From Sesamum alatum (taxonomy: Eukaryota > Streptophyta > Magnoliopsida > Lamiales > Pedaliaceae), in NCBI GenBank assembly GCA_034509735.1, contig JACGWO010000005.1, positions 32,456,479 through 32,520,478 of the forward strand: a DNA stretch of 64,000 nucleotides, read 5' to 3'. Positions 54,988-64,000 of this stretch are shown here, piece after piece; position 1 is the stretch's first letter, and each line of letters begins with the position of its first letter. The translations under genes were made by a program, and so were the position numbers. Under the pieces are notes generated by a model. It saw nothing but the letters and a program-made list of their open reading frames with translations. It was not told the DNA's origin and did no database searches.

Positions 54988-57718
54988 ATGGCTGAAAAAG
55001 CATGTGTGAAGCGCCTCCAAAAGGAATATAGAGCACTCTGTAAAGTAAGTTGTTTTTTATTTCTCGAAATCTTCAGAAAGCTTATGCATAGTGATGAGAC
55101 ATGTAATTTTCCTGGTGAACTCCATACTATTATATTGAAATTCTGAAACTATTAAATCTCTTGATGGACAGTGGAATTACTTTCCCGTTTGATCTCTGAT
55201 TATTAGTTGTTTGAAATTCGAAAATTGAGCACTAATAATGGGCAATAATTCCTGAAATTTTCTGAATGAAGTGAGGTTTTCGTCTAGGATTTAGCCTAAA
55301 GTGTGACATTGAGTCTGTGAATCACATACATCCCATTAAATGCAGCTTGTTTACTCTTTTCCATGGTTTTGATTGTGGGTCGGGGCCTGGTGGCTATTGC
55401 TTACCATTTAGCTCAATCTGCTTTTTTCTCATAGTCTGTGTTATTCATATTTAGGAACCTGTTTCCAATGTGGTGGCACGCCCTCTGCCAAACGACATCC
55501 TTGAGTGGCGTAAGTTGCTTCCTTTTCTTTTTTTGGCCATATTTATGATTTTGTGGTGTTTCTGTTCCTGAATACAATCGCATATAGAGATAGATATCGG
55601 GGCCCTGCTTTATTCTTTTTATGATTTGTTATGTACAATCCATTAACATTTTTCCACTTTCATGTTCATTCACATTGCTTCCTTTCCTATTGGTTCTTTC
55701 TGCTTCATTTGACTACATTGTTCTGATTACATCTAATGAGAAGTGTGTGAGTCCTGTATCATATCCTTAAGTTAAACCATAGTATTGGCTAATGGTATTC
55801 TGTCTCTATTATCCTGCACATTCTTCTAATTGGTTAGGAGTTTATTTTCCACCTGTGATCTTTATATCTAACATATTATCGTCGTACTTTATATGGAGGC
55901 TGATGTTAAGCATATATCTAATTCAACCTTGGAGTTGCGTTGTCTTTAGAAAATTATGGGCCAACCAACACACAGAGACCATAAAGAAACAGTTCACATG
56001 TCAAGTTTGGTGCTGTGAATATATGATCTTCTATATCTTGGTACAACCTCTTCAAGATGGTGGAGGTTATATAAGTGCATATCGTGTTATCTTCTCGAAC
56101 CCCTCATTATGAACTTCTCCTCATGAATCCTATTGGATTTGCAAATAGGTCCTCTTCATACTCTAGTACTTCTGATTGTGCCTCTAAAGTCATTGACTAT
56201 TGTGACTTAACTGTTCTCGTTATAATTTTAATGTCTTGCGATTTTTCATCTGCTAACAGACCCTTTTCCCTACTTTGGTCAGATTATGTGTTGGAGGGAA
56301 GTCAAGGAACACCATTTGCAGGTTTCTGGCTTTCTATTTATTCATCTTGAACATATCCGAAACGAAACGCTAGCTAATGAATGGGTTGTGGTTGTGTGTG
56401 TTTCTGCACATAAATGAACAGTGCTTTTAATGCCAGGGCTTTTGTATACTGATGGTGATTCTCTATTCATTTTCTTTTACTGTTTTCAATCCTTCAAGGT
56501 GGATATTACTATGGAAAGATAAAGTTTCCACCGGAATACCCATTTAAACCTCCAGGAATCAGGTAATTTTACATCTTGCCAGTAATTGCATTTACAAACG
56601 CCAGTCATAATTTTTACGGATTTATGATTCGGGCATTTACGAGCAGATTGTTGATGTAAAATCTTTTTACCTCTGTAGCATGACTACTCCAAATGGACGC
56701 TTTATGACACAAAAGAAGATATGCTTGTCTATGAGTGATTGTAAGTTATTCGGGGTTACATTTAGTTTCTTGTATTGTCTTAAGGATTTCTCATGTCAGA
56801 CTACTGCTATTCTCCAGTTCATCCAGAGAGTTGGAACCCAATGTGGTCTGTTTCAAGGTAACGTGTTGTCAAGGGGGAAAATATTTCTACTCCTTCCTTT
56901 TTTTACCAATTTAAAATTTTGCTAATTTATCCCGTTTGCATGCAGCATACTGACCGGGCTCCTTTCATTCATGGTGAGTTTCTTGGTAATGTTAGAGTGA
57001 GAGTATAGGTTTTCATTTGCATTTTCTGCTTGGGATTGCAATGCTTTTATCCATATACGAAATAGTTTCTGTTTTCCAAAGTTCTCTAGAAAAACCTGGT
57101 GATTCTTCTGGTTTCTTTTCAGATGGACAATAGTCCTACCACAGGCAGTGTCTCAACTACAGAAGAAGAGAAACAAAGGCTTGCAAAGGCTTCTCTGGCT
57201 TTTAACTGTAAAAAGTGAGTTTCATGTGTTGGTCTATAGAATGATTGCATGAGCTGGCCTTTTCATTTCTTTTTTGATAATGATAAAGTCAGTTAACTTG
57301 CATTATTCAAGCAATACATTAAATAGAATAATAATTCAATTACCTCAATGTTTCTTTTGAATAAAACACAACTAATCCGCTGCTTTGACTTTGTATTTGG
57401 TGGATATGAGGCTCACAAATTTTCTCTCTTCACAACAGCCCAACCTTCAGAAAACTATTTCCAGAATACGTAGAGAAATATGAAGAACAGCTAGCAGCTG
57501 AGCAATCCGTAGATCATGCAACACAAGAATCTATTCTGGATGAAAATTCTGGGCCGACTTTAAAAAGACGTGGAGCTAAGGAGGAGCTGAAAAATATGCA
57601 AGCCCCGCAGGAGTTGAATAACCAGCAGCAGAGGCGGCGGTCTTTTCCTACCTGGTTGCTGATGTTGCTAGTTTTCATTTTTGCTGCTGTAATGGCCCTG
57701 CCTCTGCTTCAACTTTGA
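54988..57718 (+). CDS. Ubiquitin-conjugating enzyme E2, UBC32/33/34 group (tail-anchored, UBC6/J type)
   Basis: E2 of the endoplasmic reticulum membrane, acting in ER-associated degradation. Nine exons: 54988-55044, 55455-55509, 56283-56321, 56499-56562, 56679-56740, 56818-56857, 56946-56973, 57123-57214, 57439-57718; 717 bases, 238 residues. The UBC fold begins KRLQKEYRALCKEP. The UBC6-type catalytic region has TPNGRF (75-80) in place of the classical HPN context, and active Cys87 in KKICLSMSD, followed by HPESWNPMWSV and GLLSFMMDN. After a charged Gln/Glu-rich spacer, a single C-terminal membrane helix covers about 216-234 (FPTWLLMLLVFIFAAVMALP), ending LLQL. This C-tail anchor and the wording MAEKACVKRLQKEY fit UBC33/34 best. 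Intron 2 is about 770 bases. Domain intact. Confidence 0.96.
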
Positions 57719-58280
57719 TACATACATATAACAATAGAGGAAGGGGAATGTTAAAGGAAGTGTCCAGCTATTACATTTCTTGATATCCCAGAATTTTTTA
57801 TGTACCAAACAGGACTCAATGGTGGTGGTGGTGGTTGTGCTAATGAAAGAAGTATGTTGAGTGACCATCTTATGTCATCTTCTCGATGCCGCCATTAAGT
57901 TTATAATTGCACGTTCGTGTAACATTATATTCTGATGCATCAACAGGTGGAGAAACATGCTCCTTGTTGTCCATTTTTAACTTGATTAGGATGTAGTCTA
58001 TAACTTTTTTGCCGTGTAAACGTACTTCACTGAATATTTAATTACGTTGCCCCATATAAAATTAGAATACTCATTTCGATGGGAATCCAGTTTGCTTGTC
58101 GGGCTCTCTGTGTTTTTACTTATTCAAAATTGAATCAAACATAAGTTACCTTATTGAGATTTTAGATAGATTTCGAATCATTCTGTATTCACTCTTTTAG
58201 AAATAGAGCACTCTGAAAACTATCTTGCTTATTGTGTGTAATAGGATCAAATAAATGGGTCTGGTTGTCCGAAAACAGGC

Positions 58281-58330
58281 CTAAATCACCAATTCAGCCC
58301 AAGACCTAAATCACCAATTCAGCCCAAGAC
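58281..58330. repeat. 25-bp perfect tandem duplication
   Basis: Unit ctaaatcaccaattcagccc followed by aagac occurs twice head to tail without mismatch. Confidence 0.95.
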
Positions 58331-58400
58331 CCGCATATTAAACTCATGGAGTCGGTTCTTTTGACTCAACCCAACCCGGCCTAACAACACGTAATCTGGG

Positions 58401-58463
58401 CCGTGGATTCTGATAGTTCAGACAGTGATGTGGGGCGTGGATTCTGATAGTTCAGACAGTGAT
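58401..58463. repeat. Tandem duplication of about 34 bp
   Basis: The string cgtggattctgatagttcag followed by acagtgatg occurs at 58402 and again at about 58436, separated by tgggg. No mismatch over the shared 29 bases. Confidence 0.9.
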
Positions 58464-58964
58464 GGTGACACGTAGACCAAACAATTGAGCAGACTTGATC
58501 TTATAAATACTCCCATTTCACCGTTTTTGTGGTAAGACTATTTATTACATTTATCGTCTAGATTTGAACTGACTTACCATTGAAAAATCTTCATTGGGGA
58601 CCATGCAAGCTCACTTGACGTACTTTCTTTTCTCAAGTGTCACATGCTATCTAGGAGTTCGTTTGAAGACCACGACCGGTGGATGGGGTCGCATATTACC
58701 ACCCGCATCAGGGTGCTGATGCTACTGTTGCTTTTATTCAACATAGAATTGCTTATACACACCCTGTAATTGTCAAAAATCATTCCTTCAGATCAACAAA
58801 GGTAAATTAAAATACTCAACGTGGTAATTTCAGTAACTCGCAGCAAAAATAAAAACTTTAAGCAATCAGGAATCTCATCGAACAGCAAATGGGCATTGCC
58901 AGAACAACTAAAACAACTTCAATACAAACTCTTGAATGTTTCTTAGTGCCTTGAACATCAATGA

Positions 58965-59495
58965 TCAGTTAGTAGCAGAAGCAGCCGAGGCAGCGGATGA
59001 TGGCCTCCTCAATCTCCGGAGCCGATCGATCCACTCATCCTCAGGGACTTGGCCCGCCCAGTCGGGAGCGCCGCCGCCAAACGAGATCCCACGCATGGCC
59101 TCCATTACTCTCACGGCGTTCTCCGCCGTCAAGGGCGCGTTGCGCCGCCTCTCGTCTTCTCCGAATGCTCTCTCTATCGCCCTCTCCGATTCCATAACCT
59201 CCTCTTCCTCTTCTTCTTCTTCACTTTCATGGTCTTTGTCGCTCAAATCAAGCGACGATATCCCATTCTCCACCCACCCATTGGGCAGATGATAAAAATT
59301 ACGGTTTGGATCTTGATCGGGAAACACTCCGTCTCCGTCATGGTCTTCGTCCTCGTCGCCGCTGCCGACGGTGGAGATTGGCTGATAGTACTCCGGAGAG
59401 TCGTCGGAATTGGCGTCAGAATCGCTGCCGCATACACCATTATCAGGATCGGAATTAGTCACCGCATTCATCTTTGCAGCAAACCCAAAATGCAT
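58965..59495 (-). CDS. Acidic conserved plant protein, function unknown
   Basis: Intronless frame of 176 residues. The start at 59495 gives MHFGFAAKMNAV; a second ATG nine codons in (59471, MNAVTNSD) is equally possible. Residues 13-100 are very acidic (VGSGDEDEDHDGDGV, ESEEEEEEEEVME) and probably disordered. The C-terminal part looks conserved and folded: LTAENAVRVMEAMRGISFGG, then APDWAGQVPEDEWIDRLRRL, ending in an Ala/Ser tail. No signal peptide, membrane segment or catalytic motif was seen. I do not recognise a named family with confidence. Coding status is supported by frame length, composition shift from the flanks and the ordered C-terminal block. It lies convergent with the UBC gene. 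Confidence 0.8.
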   Translation of the reverse strand: MHFGFAAKMNAVTNSDPDNGVCGSDSDANSDDSPEYYQPISTVGSGDEDEDHDGDGVFPDQDPNRNFYHLPNGWVENGISSLDLSDKDHESEEEEEEEEVMESERAIERAFGEDERRRNAPLTAENAVRVMEAMRGISFGGGAPDWAGQVPEDEWIDRLRRLRRPSSAASAASATN

Positions 59496-60159
59496 AGGCC
59501 GCTATTGTTCTTATAATTTGACTGTAAAGATTGAGATGATCCTACGACTATAAAAGCTTCTCCAGATTTCCGAAGAATATTATCAAAATATTCTTTGAGA
59601 TTCTTATTACCCTAGAAAATGGTAAATTACGTTGAAACCCCTTACTTAGGTCTAATTATAAAAACACTCTCCCATTCTACAAAATTACTAATAAGTTTTG
59701 ATATTATTATCTCTTTGTTCAAAGATAAAATTTTACTTAAGTATGCATTGAATGCATTGCACTAAAACCTGTTTAAGGGGCTTATATGCAATTTTATAAA
59801 AATAATGGATTTTTATGTAATTAGATCCAATTTTAGAAAATATCATGTAAGAAAGAGAGAGAGAGAGACGTCGCAAGAAATAAGAGTCGGTTTTCCCGAC
59901 AAAGGAAGAGTGCCAGAGCACAAAGGAGAAGGAAATTCCACTCATGTGTTTTTTCCTTATCTGGATAATTAAGTAATTAAACAGTATTCGCAATAAATTT
60001 TTTTTTTTTGTGAGAATAAATTATGAAAAAAATTATAAGCAAGTAGTAGTAAAAGTTATAAAAAAAAAAAGAAATAAATAGAGTTGAAGTGTTTGAAATC
60101 AATAAATTGTAAAAGTTGATAAAAACTTGTTTATGACTTTTGGTTTAAAGCAATATATA

Positions 60160-60720
60160 TAGGAAGGAAGAACTCCCAACAAGGAAGAACTCTGGCCCAA
60201 ACCTAGGAGGAAGCCCCATCAAGGAGGCTCAAAGCGGAGGCCCAAGCTTAGGAGGAAACCCCATGAAAGAGGCTCAAGGTGGAGGCCCAGGCTTAACAAG
60301 AACGGATAAAGGTTGACTAGATCTACCCCTTATCCTTATCCGCGGAAGACTACCTCAACCGACAAGGCTGTAGAAGTCTAGGAAGGCTAATACTCGGTCC
60401 TTCCATAGTCCAGTTTGGTATGAGTCCTTTCGAATTATGGCTCTTCCTCTAAAAATATCGGCTTACTTGGTTGGCTCAAATAACGTTTTTTTAAGCACTC
60501 TAACACACGATTTTATGCTCTTTGCTCACACGATCTCACCGTTTCTTTACTTTATTCACGCTTATTCTTTTACAATTGTTTATTGACTTGAGCGTCGGAG
60601 TTCTAATGTTGTTTTTTTTACAGGTCCACTTTTCATAGCTTGCAGAAATCCAAGATCCACTCTGCTCAAGCCCAAAAATGAGCTCTTTCAACTCACATCA
60701 CTTAATATTTGCACTTGTCT
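60160..60720. mobile_element. LTR-like remnant containing a 44-bp tandem repeat
   Basis: Two imperfect units at about 60203-60246 and 60247-60291 read ctaggaggaagccccatcaa / cttaggaggaaaccccatga and continue to aggcccaag/aggcccagg. Downstream, near 60588, the phrase ttgacttgagcgtcggagt is of a kind common near the 3' end of LTRs in plant retroelements (established pattern, from memory). No coding domain. Confidence 0.4.
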
Positions 60721-61324
60721 TTCGTTAATGACAGTTAATTTTCTAAATAAATAATATATTTTATTTCAATTACTATATTTCAAAATTTAATTTTTTTTAT
60801 AAATATAAATACTAATAGAAAATCTGAATGTTTATTTAAATAATTCGCCCACTAAATAATATAATTGTTCATTCATATACAATAAATAAACTTGAGTGAT
60901 TATTAAAAAAATTATTAATTAATCATAACAATTTAATTTATACTTCTCTATGACAAAGAAATAATTTTTATGTTGTTGTGTTGTACTTTTCTATGTTGTT
61001 ATGTTATGCTTTTTAAGTTAAAAACTGAAAAATATTTTTTCAAAACTCTCGCAAACACTCTCGTACTTTAACCAATTCAAAAGCAAAAATTGTAAAATAG
61101 AAACAAGTTTTTTTAACTTATTTCCTATAATAAACTGATACGCACTTATTTCAAACACGTACAAACACTCCCATATTTATTCTAACTTTCTCCATATGTC
61201 CTTTTTCCAAGCAAACACTAGCTAGTGCCAACTTTCACTACCCAAAAAAGGAAGCAAATAAATCTGTGAATTTATTGTAGAGATTATTATGTTATTTGCA
61301 CGCTCGGCAAATAAGTCAAAAATC

Positions 61325-61532
61325 GGGATAAATGCAATTTATCCCTGTGATATAAGAAATGAGCAAAACTCCCTATTGTGAAAAACTAATTAGCAAATTA
61401 CCCCTTGTATTTTCCCTTGATAGAGTAATTTGCTTCATTTCTCAAAACACAGGGAGATAATTTGCTAAATATTTTTTCATATGAAAATTTTGCTCATTTC
61501 TTATATCACATGGGGTAAATTGCATTTTACCC
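61325..61532. mobile_element. Short foldback element, family 2
   Basis: Left gggataaatgcaatttatcc, ctgtgatataagaaatgagc pairs with right gctcatttcttatatcacat, ggggtaaattgcattttacc. About 208 bp. Same family as 38858-39052, sharing the atgagcaaa/ttact wording. Confidence 0.75.
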
Positions 61533-61682
61533 GTAAAAAATCCAACTTATAAGTTGGCTGTGCACTATGTGTTTTTCTTTGTAGATAATTTGCCAAGAGG
61601 CAACAACTTGTGGGCTTATATTACTTTTTCTTTTTTATTGACTCATGCTTATGGTGAGTCGTTACTTGTTTATTCTCAAAGG

Positions 61683-62277
61683 ATGAATACATCTCCAATT
61701 TTCTCAACTGCGGATTACCGCAACTATGAGTATGATTATCAGGCAGATTTTACACAGGTTTGGTTTGTTTTTTATGTTGTCGGGACATAGATTTTGGCTC
61801 AGAACTCACAAGTTTTCAGTTCTTGCTGTTTATTTATTCCCACTTAAACTGCTGTCTTCATAGTTTACAAGTGATTATACACAGTTCTTGGAAGAAGCAA
61901 GAAAGAATGCATGCCTGGGAAACTTACATACTACACATCTTGAAGCAGCAGGAGATTCGGAGAAAAAGAACAGGAAAACATGGAAAAGTTCATTATTTTC
62001 CTGGTTGAAGACGGACAAGAAACGTAAATCCACCAAGCAACTGACGAATGGCTCCACCGTTTGTAAGCCAAGGCGTCAACATTATTCGGGTCCAGTCGAG
62101 GGCCAGGGAACTGTAGGTGGCATTATGACTGGCAGAGCCCAGAAGGCAGCATCCGGCCCCCTAATCAGTGTAACAAAGAGGGCAGAGGAGTATGAAGTGC
62201 CCTATATGTCTCTTGGCCAGCAGCTTCATAATCCTCACAAGCTACATTCTTATGGACCTGTTTACTTGGTAACATAG
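61683..62277 (+). CDS. Uncharacterised plant protein, two exons
   Basis: Exons 61683-61757 and 61864-62277, GT-AG, 489 bases, 162 residues. The first exon encodes MNTSPIFSTADYRNYEYDYQ, Tyr-rich and acidic; the second continues FTSDYTQFLEEARKNACL. The middle is basic (KKNRKTWKSSLFSWLKTDKK). The C-terminal part looks conserved: GQGTVGGIMTGRAQKAASGP, then YMSLGQQLHNPHKLHSYGPV and a final YLVT. No signal peptide, membrane helix or enzyme motif was seen. I cannot name the family. The in-frame join DFTQ|FTSDYTQ and the strong codon-level order support a real gene. The first ATG could be preceded by untranslated exons. It lies convergent with the ATL gene. Confidence 0.7.
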
Positions 62278-63207
62278 CGGCAAATCAAAAGAAAACCTCT
62301 TTAATAATGTCTTGTTTAAGTACTTTTATGCTAATCGATAGCACGATTAATGAATGTCGGTCGGATAAGTGTAAATGCTTGTTTTGGTGGGACAAGGCAG
62401 CTGCTAGATATTGTGTCTGTCCATCTGTGTAAACTACATATGATGTGCTTGAAGTTGGCTAAACATGGCAGCCAAGACTGATTGATGCACTTGAATGAAC
62501 AAGACAATTTTTCAATGTATGAATTGTTTTGACATAATGCTTGGATATGTTCCAGCTTCCTCAAGTCTCAATCAGATGTTTGTTCTCATAAATTTCACCA
62601 TAAGTTCACTATGTCTACTGAGAAATCAATCAAGGACAAAAAGACAAGAAAAGAACCATACTTGAATAATTGTAGAGAAATATATGGCTTCTCATTGTCA
62701 CAACTCTCTGCAATACATAATAGCTACTGTATGGACAGATTCGATGAATCGTTTTTTGTCTAACACTCTTCTGTAAGATAGATTGGTAACATTTCCTTCC
62801 ACAAACAGAGAAGCAAAATCTATATTTATACAGGAAACAGCATATTCAATTCCCATGCTGTATGAAACAGGTTTCCTGAACAAGAACCAAGCTTCTGTCT
62901 AAAATAGGACTTGAACGATATAGGTATCACGCAGTTACCTTTCATCTTAATCAAGAATTAAAGAACGTCGAACAAATAAACGCGATTACTGGACATTTTA
63001 ATCATCTTCAGGTCTACCAATAAGTGGAGGTTCAGTTCCACTAATCTGAATGCAGCCAAATCTTATGTGAACTGGAAGAGTTCATCAAAGCCCAATGGCC
63101 AAACTGACAAAATACCATTAATTCTGATGACCTGCAACTTGCAAGTGAATCCCTCGGATCCAACCAACGAACAAAATTAGCATCCATCAATGCATAGAGA
63201 GAAGGAA
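62278..63207. other. Convergent 3' region between the uncharacterised gene and the ATL gene
   Basis: About 930 bases between facing stops. Should hold both 3' UTRs. No further gene seen. Confidence 0.5.
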
Positions 63208-64000
63208 TTAACTTTGGCCTCTACCCCCTTGTTCAAGATCCAAGTTTCTTGGACTTGAAGGATTAACTCTTCTATTACCACTCAAAAGCCTCTTTAATGA
63301 CCTGAGTCTTGTGGGCACCGGAGATTTCTGTTCTTCCTCTTCATTCATCTGTCTCGGTATATCAATCACCGATATCCCATCAGGCCTACCACTTGTTGAA
63401 CCCATCGACGACGACGATGATGATGATGATGAACTTGATGATGGTTCTGCAATAGCATTACCTTGATGGTTTCCCTCTACACAAGGACCAAAAGTGCTAA
63501 CTTGAGTCTCATTACCCCAAATCAACACATTGGTCGGAAAATTTGGAGCCTCTGTTGAGAAAGCATCAACACCTGAATTCTCCCCTATAGGAGCTTGAAG
63601 TATAGTCTCCAATGTCGACTCAACGGCCAAATTCGACTGATTCTGATTTGCCACAGGATTTCTACATAGAGGGCAAGTAGAATGTGACTGGAACCACATG
63701 TCAATGCAATCAACATGGAATCCATGATTGCATTTGGGCAAAAGCCTGGCCTTTTCACCTTCAGAAACCTCGCACAAACAAACTGCACATTCTAATCCAT
63801 CTCTGAACTCTTTAGGATCAAAGACTATAACAGGTATGGTTTTTAGGACACAAGGGTCCAGGCCGTGGCGCAAGGCGGATACAACCATAATTTCTTGGTG
63901 GCCCGCCGCGAAATCAAAGCGGCGGCGGCGTCTAGTGGTGGTGGTTGTGGCGTTTTCTTGGCGGCGGTACCAGAACCATTTGGCATAGAGGTGAAGGCAA
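63208..64000 (-). CDS. RING-H2 finger protein of the ATL family (E3 ubiquitin ligase, N-terminus cut by window)
   Basis: Membrane-bound E3 ubiquitin ligase family of plants. The frame stays open from the stop at 63208 to the right edge; the methionine at 63888 is internal, because in-frame codons continue upstream (CLHLYAKWFWYRR, then a run of Thr and Arg). The end of a membrane segment just outside the window is therefore expected. ATL features: the GLD motif (RHGLDPCVLKTIPV), then the RING-H2 with ligands C-x2-C-x15-C-x-H-x2-H-x2-C-x10-C-x2-C: CAVCLCEVSEGEK, CNHGFHVDCIDMWF, CPLCRNP. The variable C-terminal half has a Ser run (12 or so, from a tca/atc microsatellite near 63409-63440) and a basic patch (RLRSLKRLLSGNRR). 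All eight metal ligands are present. The exact ATL number cannot be assigned. Confidence 0.93.
   Translation of the reverse strand, partial: CLHLYAKWFWYRRQENATTTTTRRRRRFDFAAGHQEIMVVSALRHGLDPCVLKTIPVIVFDPKEFRDGLECAVCLCEVSEGEKARLLPKCNHGFHVDCIDMWFQSHSTCPLCRNPVANQNQSNLAVESTLETILQAPIGENSGVDAFSTEAPNFPTNVLIWGNETQVSTFGPCVEGNHQGNAIAEPSSSSSSSSSSSSMGSTSGRPDGISVIDIPRQMNEEEEQKSPVPTRLRSLKRLLSGNRRVNPSSPRNLDLEQGGRGQS

Larger units (their letters stand above)
57719..58964. other. Convergent 3' region with two local tandem duplications
   Basis: About 1.2 kb between facing stops. The left 300 bases are the UBC 3' UTR (a short ggtggtggtggt run near 57820). No gene in the remainder. Two short tandem duplications lie at 58281-58330 and about 58401-58463. 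Confidence 0.55.
59496..61682. other. Intergenic region with tandem repeat, LTR-like sequence and a foldback
   Basis: About 2.2 kb without a supported gene. The left end is the promoter of the acidic-protein gene. A GA run lies at 59855-59870. A 44-bp tandem repeat and LTR-like text occupy about 60160-60720, an AT-rich stretch follows, and a foldback lies at 61325-61532, about 150 bp before the next gene's ATG. Confidence 0.5.

Noticed and set aside
63208..63888. Reading the ATL gene as a complete 226-residue protein starting at 63888
   Set aside because: The frame continues open upstream with the typical ATL juxtamembrane sequence to the window edge, so this methionine is internal.

Overview
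The window is nuclear DNA of a flowering plant, most probably a eudicot. The evidence is AT-rich intergenic DNA, short exons split by GT-AG introns of about 70-2000 bp, plant-only families (remorin, PMEI-pectinesterase fusions, ATL RING-H2 proteins, a CLE-like peptide), and many small foldback (MITE-like) elements and LTR-like remnants. I cannot place the species. No tRNA, rRNA, CRISPR or bacterial feature was seen.

Layout, left to right. 235-2872 (+) is the C-terminal part of a FAB1/PIKfyve-type phosphoinositide kinase cut by the left edge. 3497-4163 (-) is a small three-exon gene for a probable plastid protein. 4164-8306 is non-genic with an LTR-like remnant. 8307-11199 (+) is a group-6-like remorin. 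11200-15120 is non-genic with foldback elements and a cluster of site II promoter motifs. 15121-17810 (+) is 20S proteasome alpha5 (PAE). 18971-23418 (-) is alanine aminotransferase in 15 exons. 24316-27338 (-) and 31827-35652 (-) are two PMEI-pectinesterases in the same orientation, 4.5 kb apart. 35653-44679 is a 9 kb non-genic block holding foldback elements, a GC-rich 2 kb segment and an snRNA-type promoter motif. 44680-50713 (+) is Pumilio homolog 23. 51167-51412 (-) is a small secreted CLE-like peptide precursor. 54988-57718 (+) is a tail-anchored ubiquitin-conjugating enzyme of the UBC32/33/34 group. 58965-59495 (-) is an acidic conserved protein. 61683-62277 (+) is an uncharacterised two-exon protein. 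63208-64000 (-) is an ATL-type RING-H2 ubiquitin ligase cut by the right edge.

The genes do not form a pathway; this is ordinary plant gene space. Two links are visible. The two pectinesterases are a tandem pair acting on cell-wall pectin, one predicted to be membrane-anchored and the other secreted. Several genes (PAE, UBC33-like, ATL) serve the ubiquitin-proteasome system, probably by chance of position. Most adjacent genes are convergent, tail to tail.

Gene models were assembled by hand: exon ends were placed at GT-AG (once GC-AG) borders that keep the frame. Exon lengths sum to a multiple of three in every complete gene. I found no convincing new system. The most useful leads are the hidden small gene at 3497-4163, a possible in-frame cassette exon and a GC-AG intron in the Pumilio gene, the divergent CLE-like peptide, a Pol III-spaced USE/TATA pair near 37972, and a three-armed foldback element near 27759-28800.
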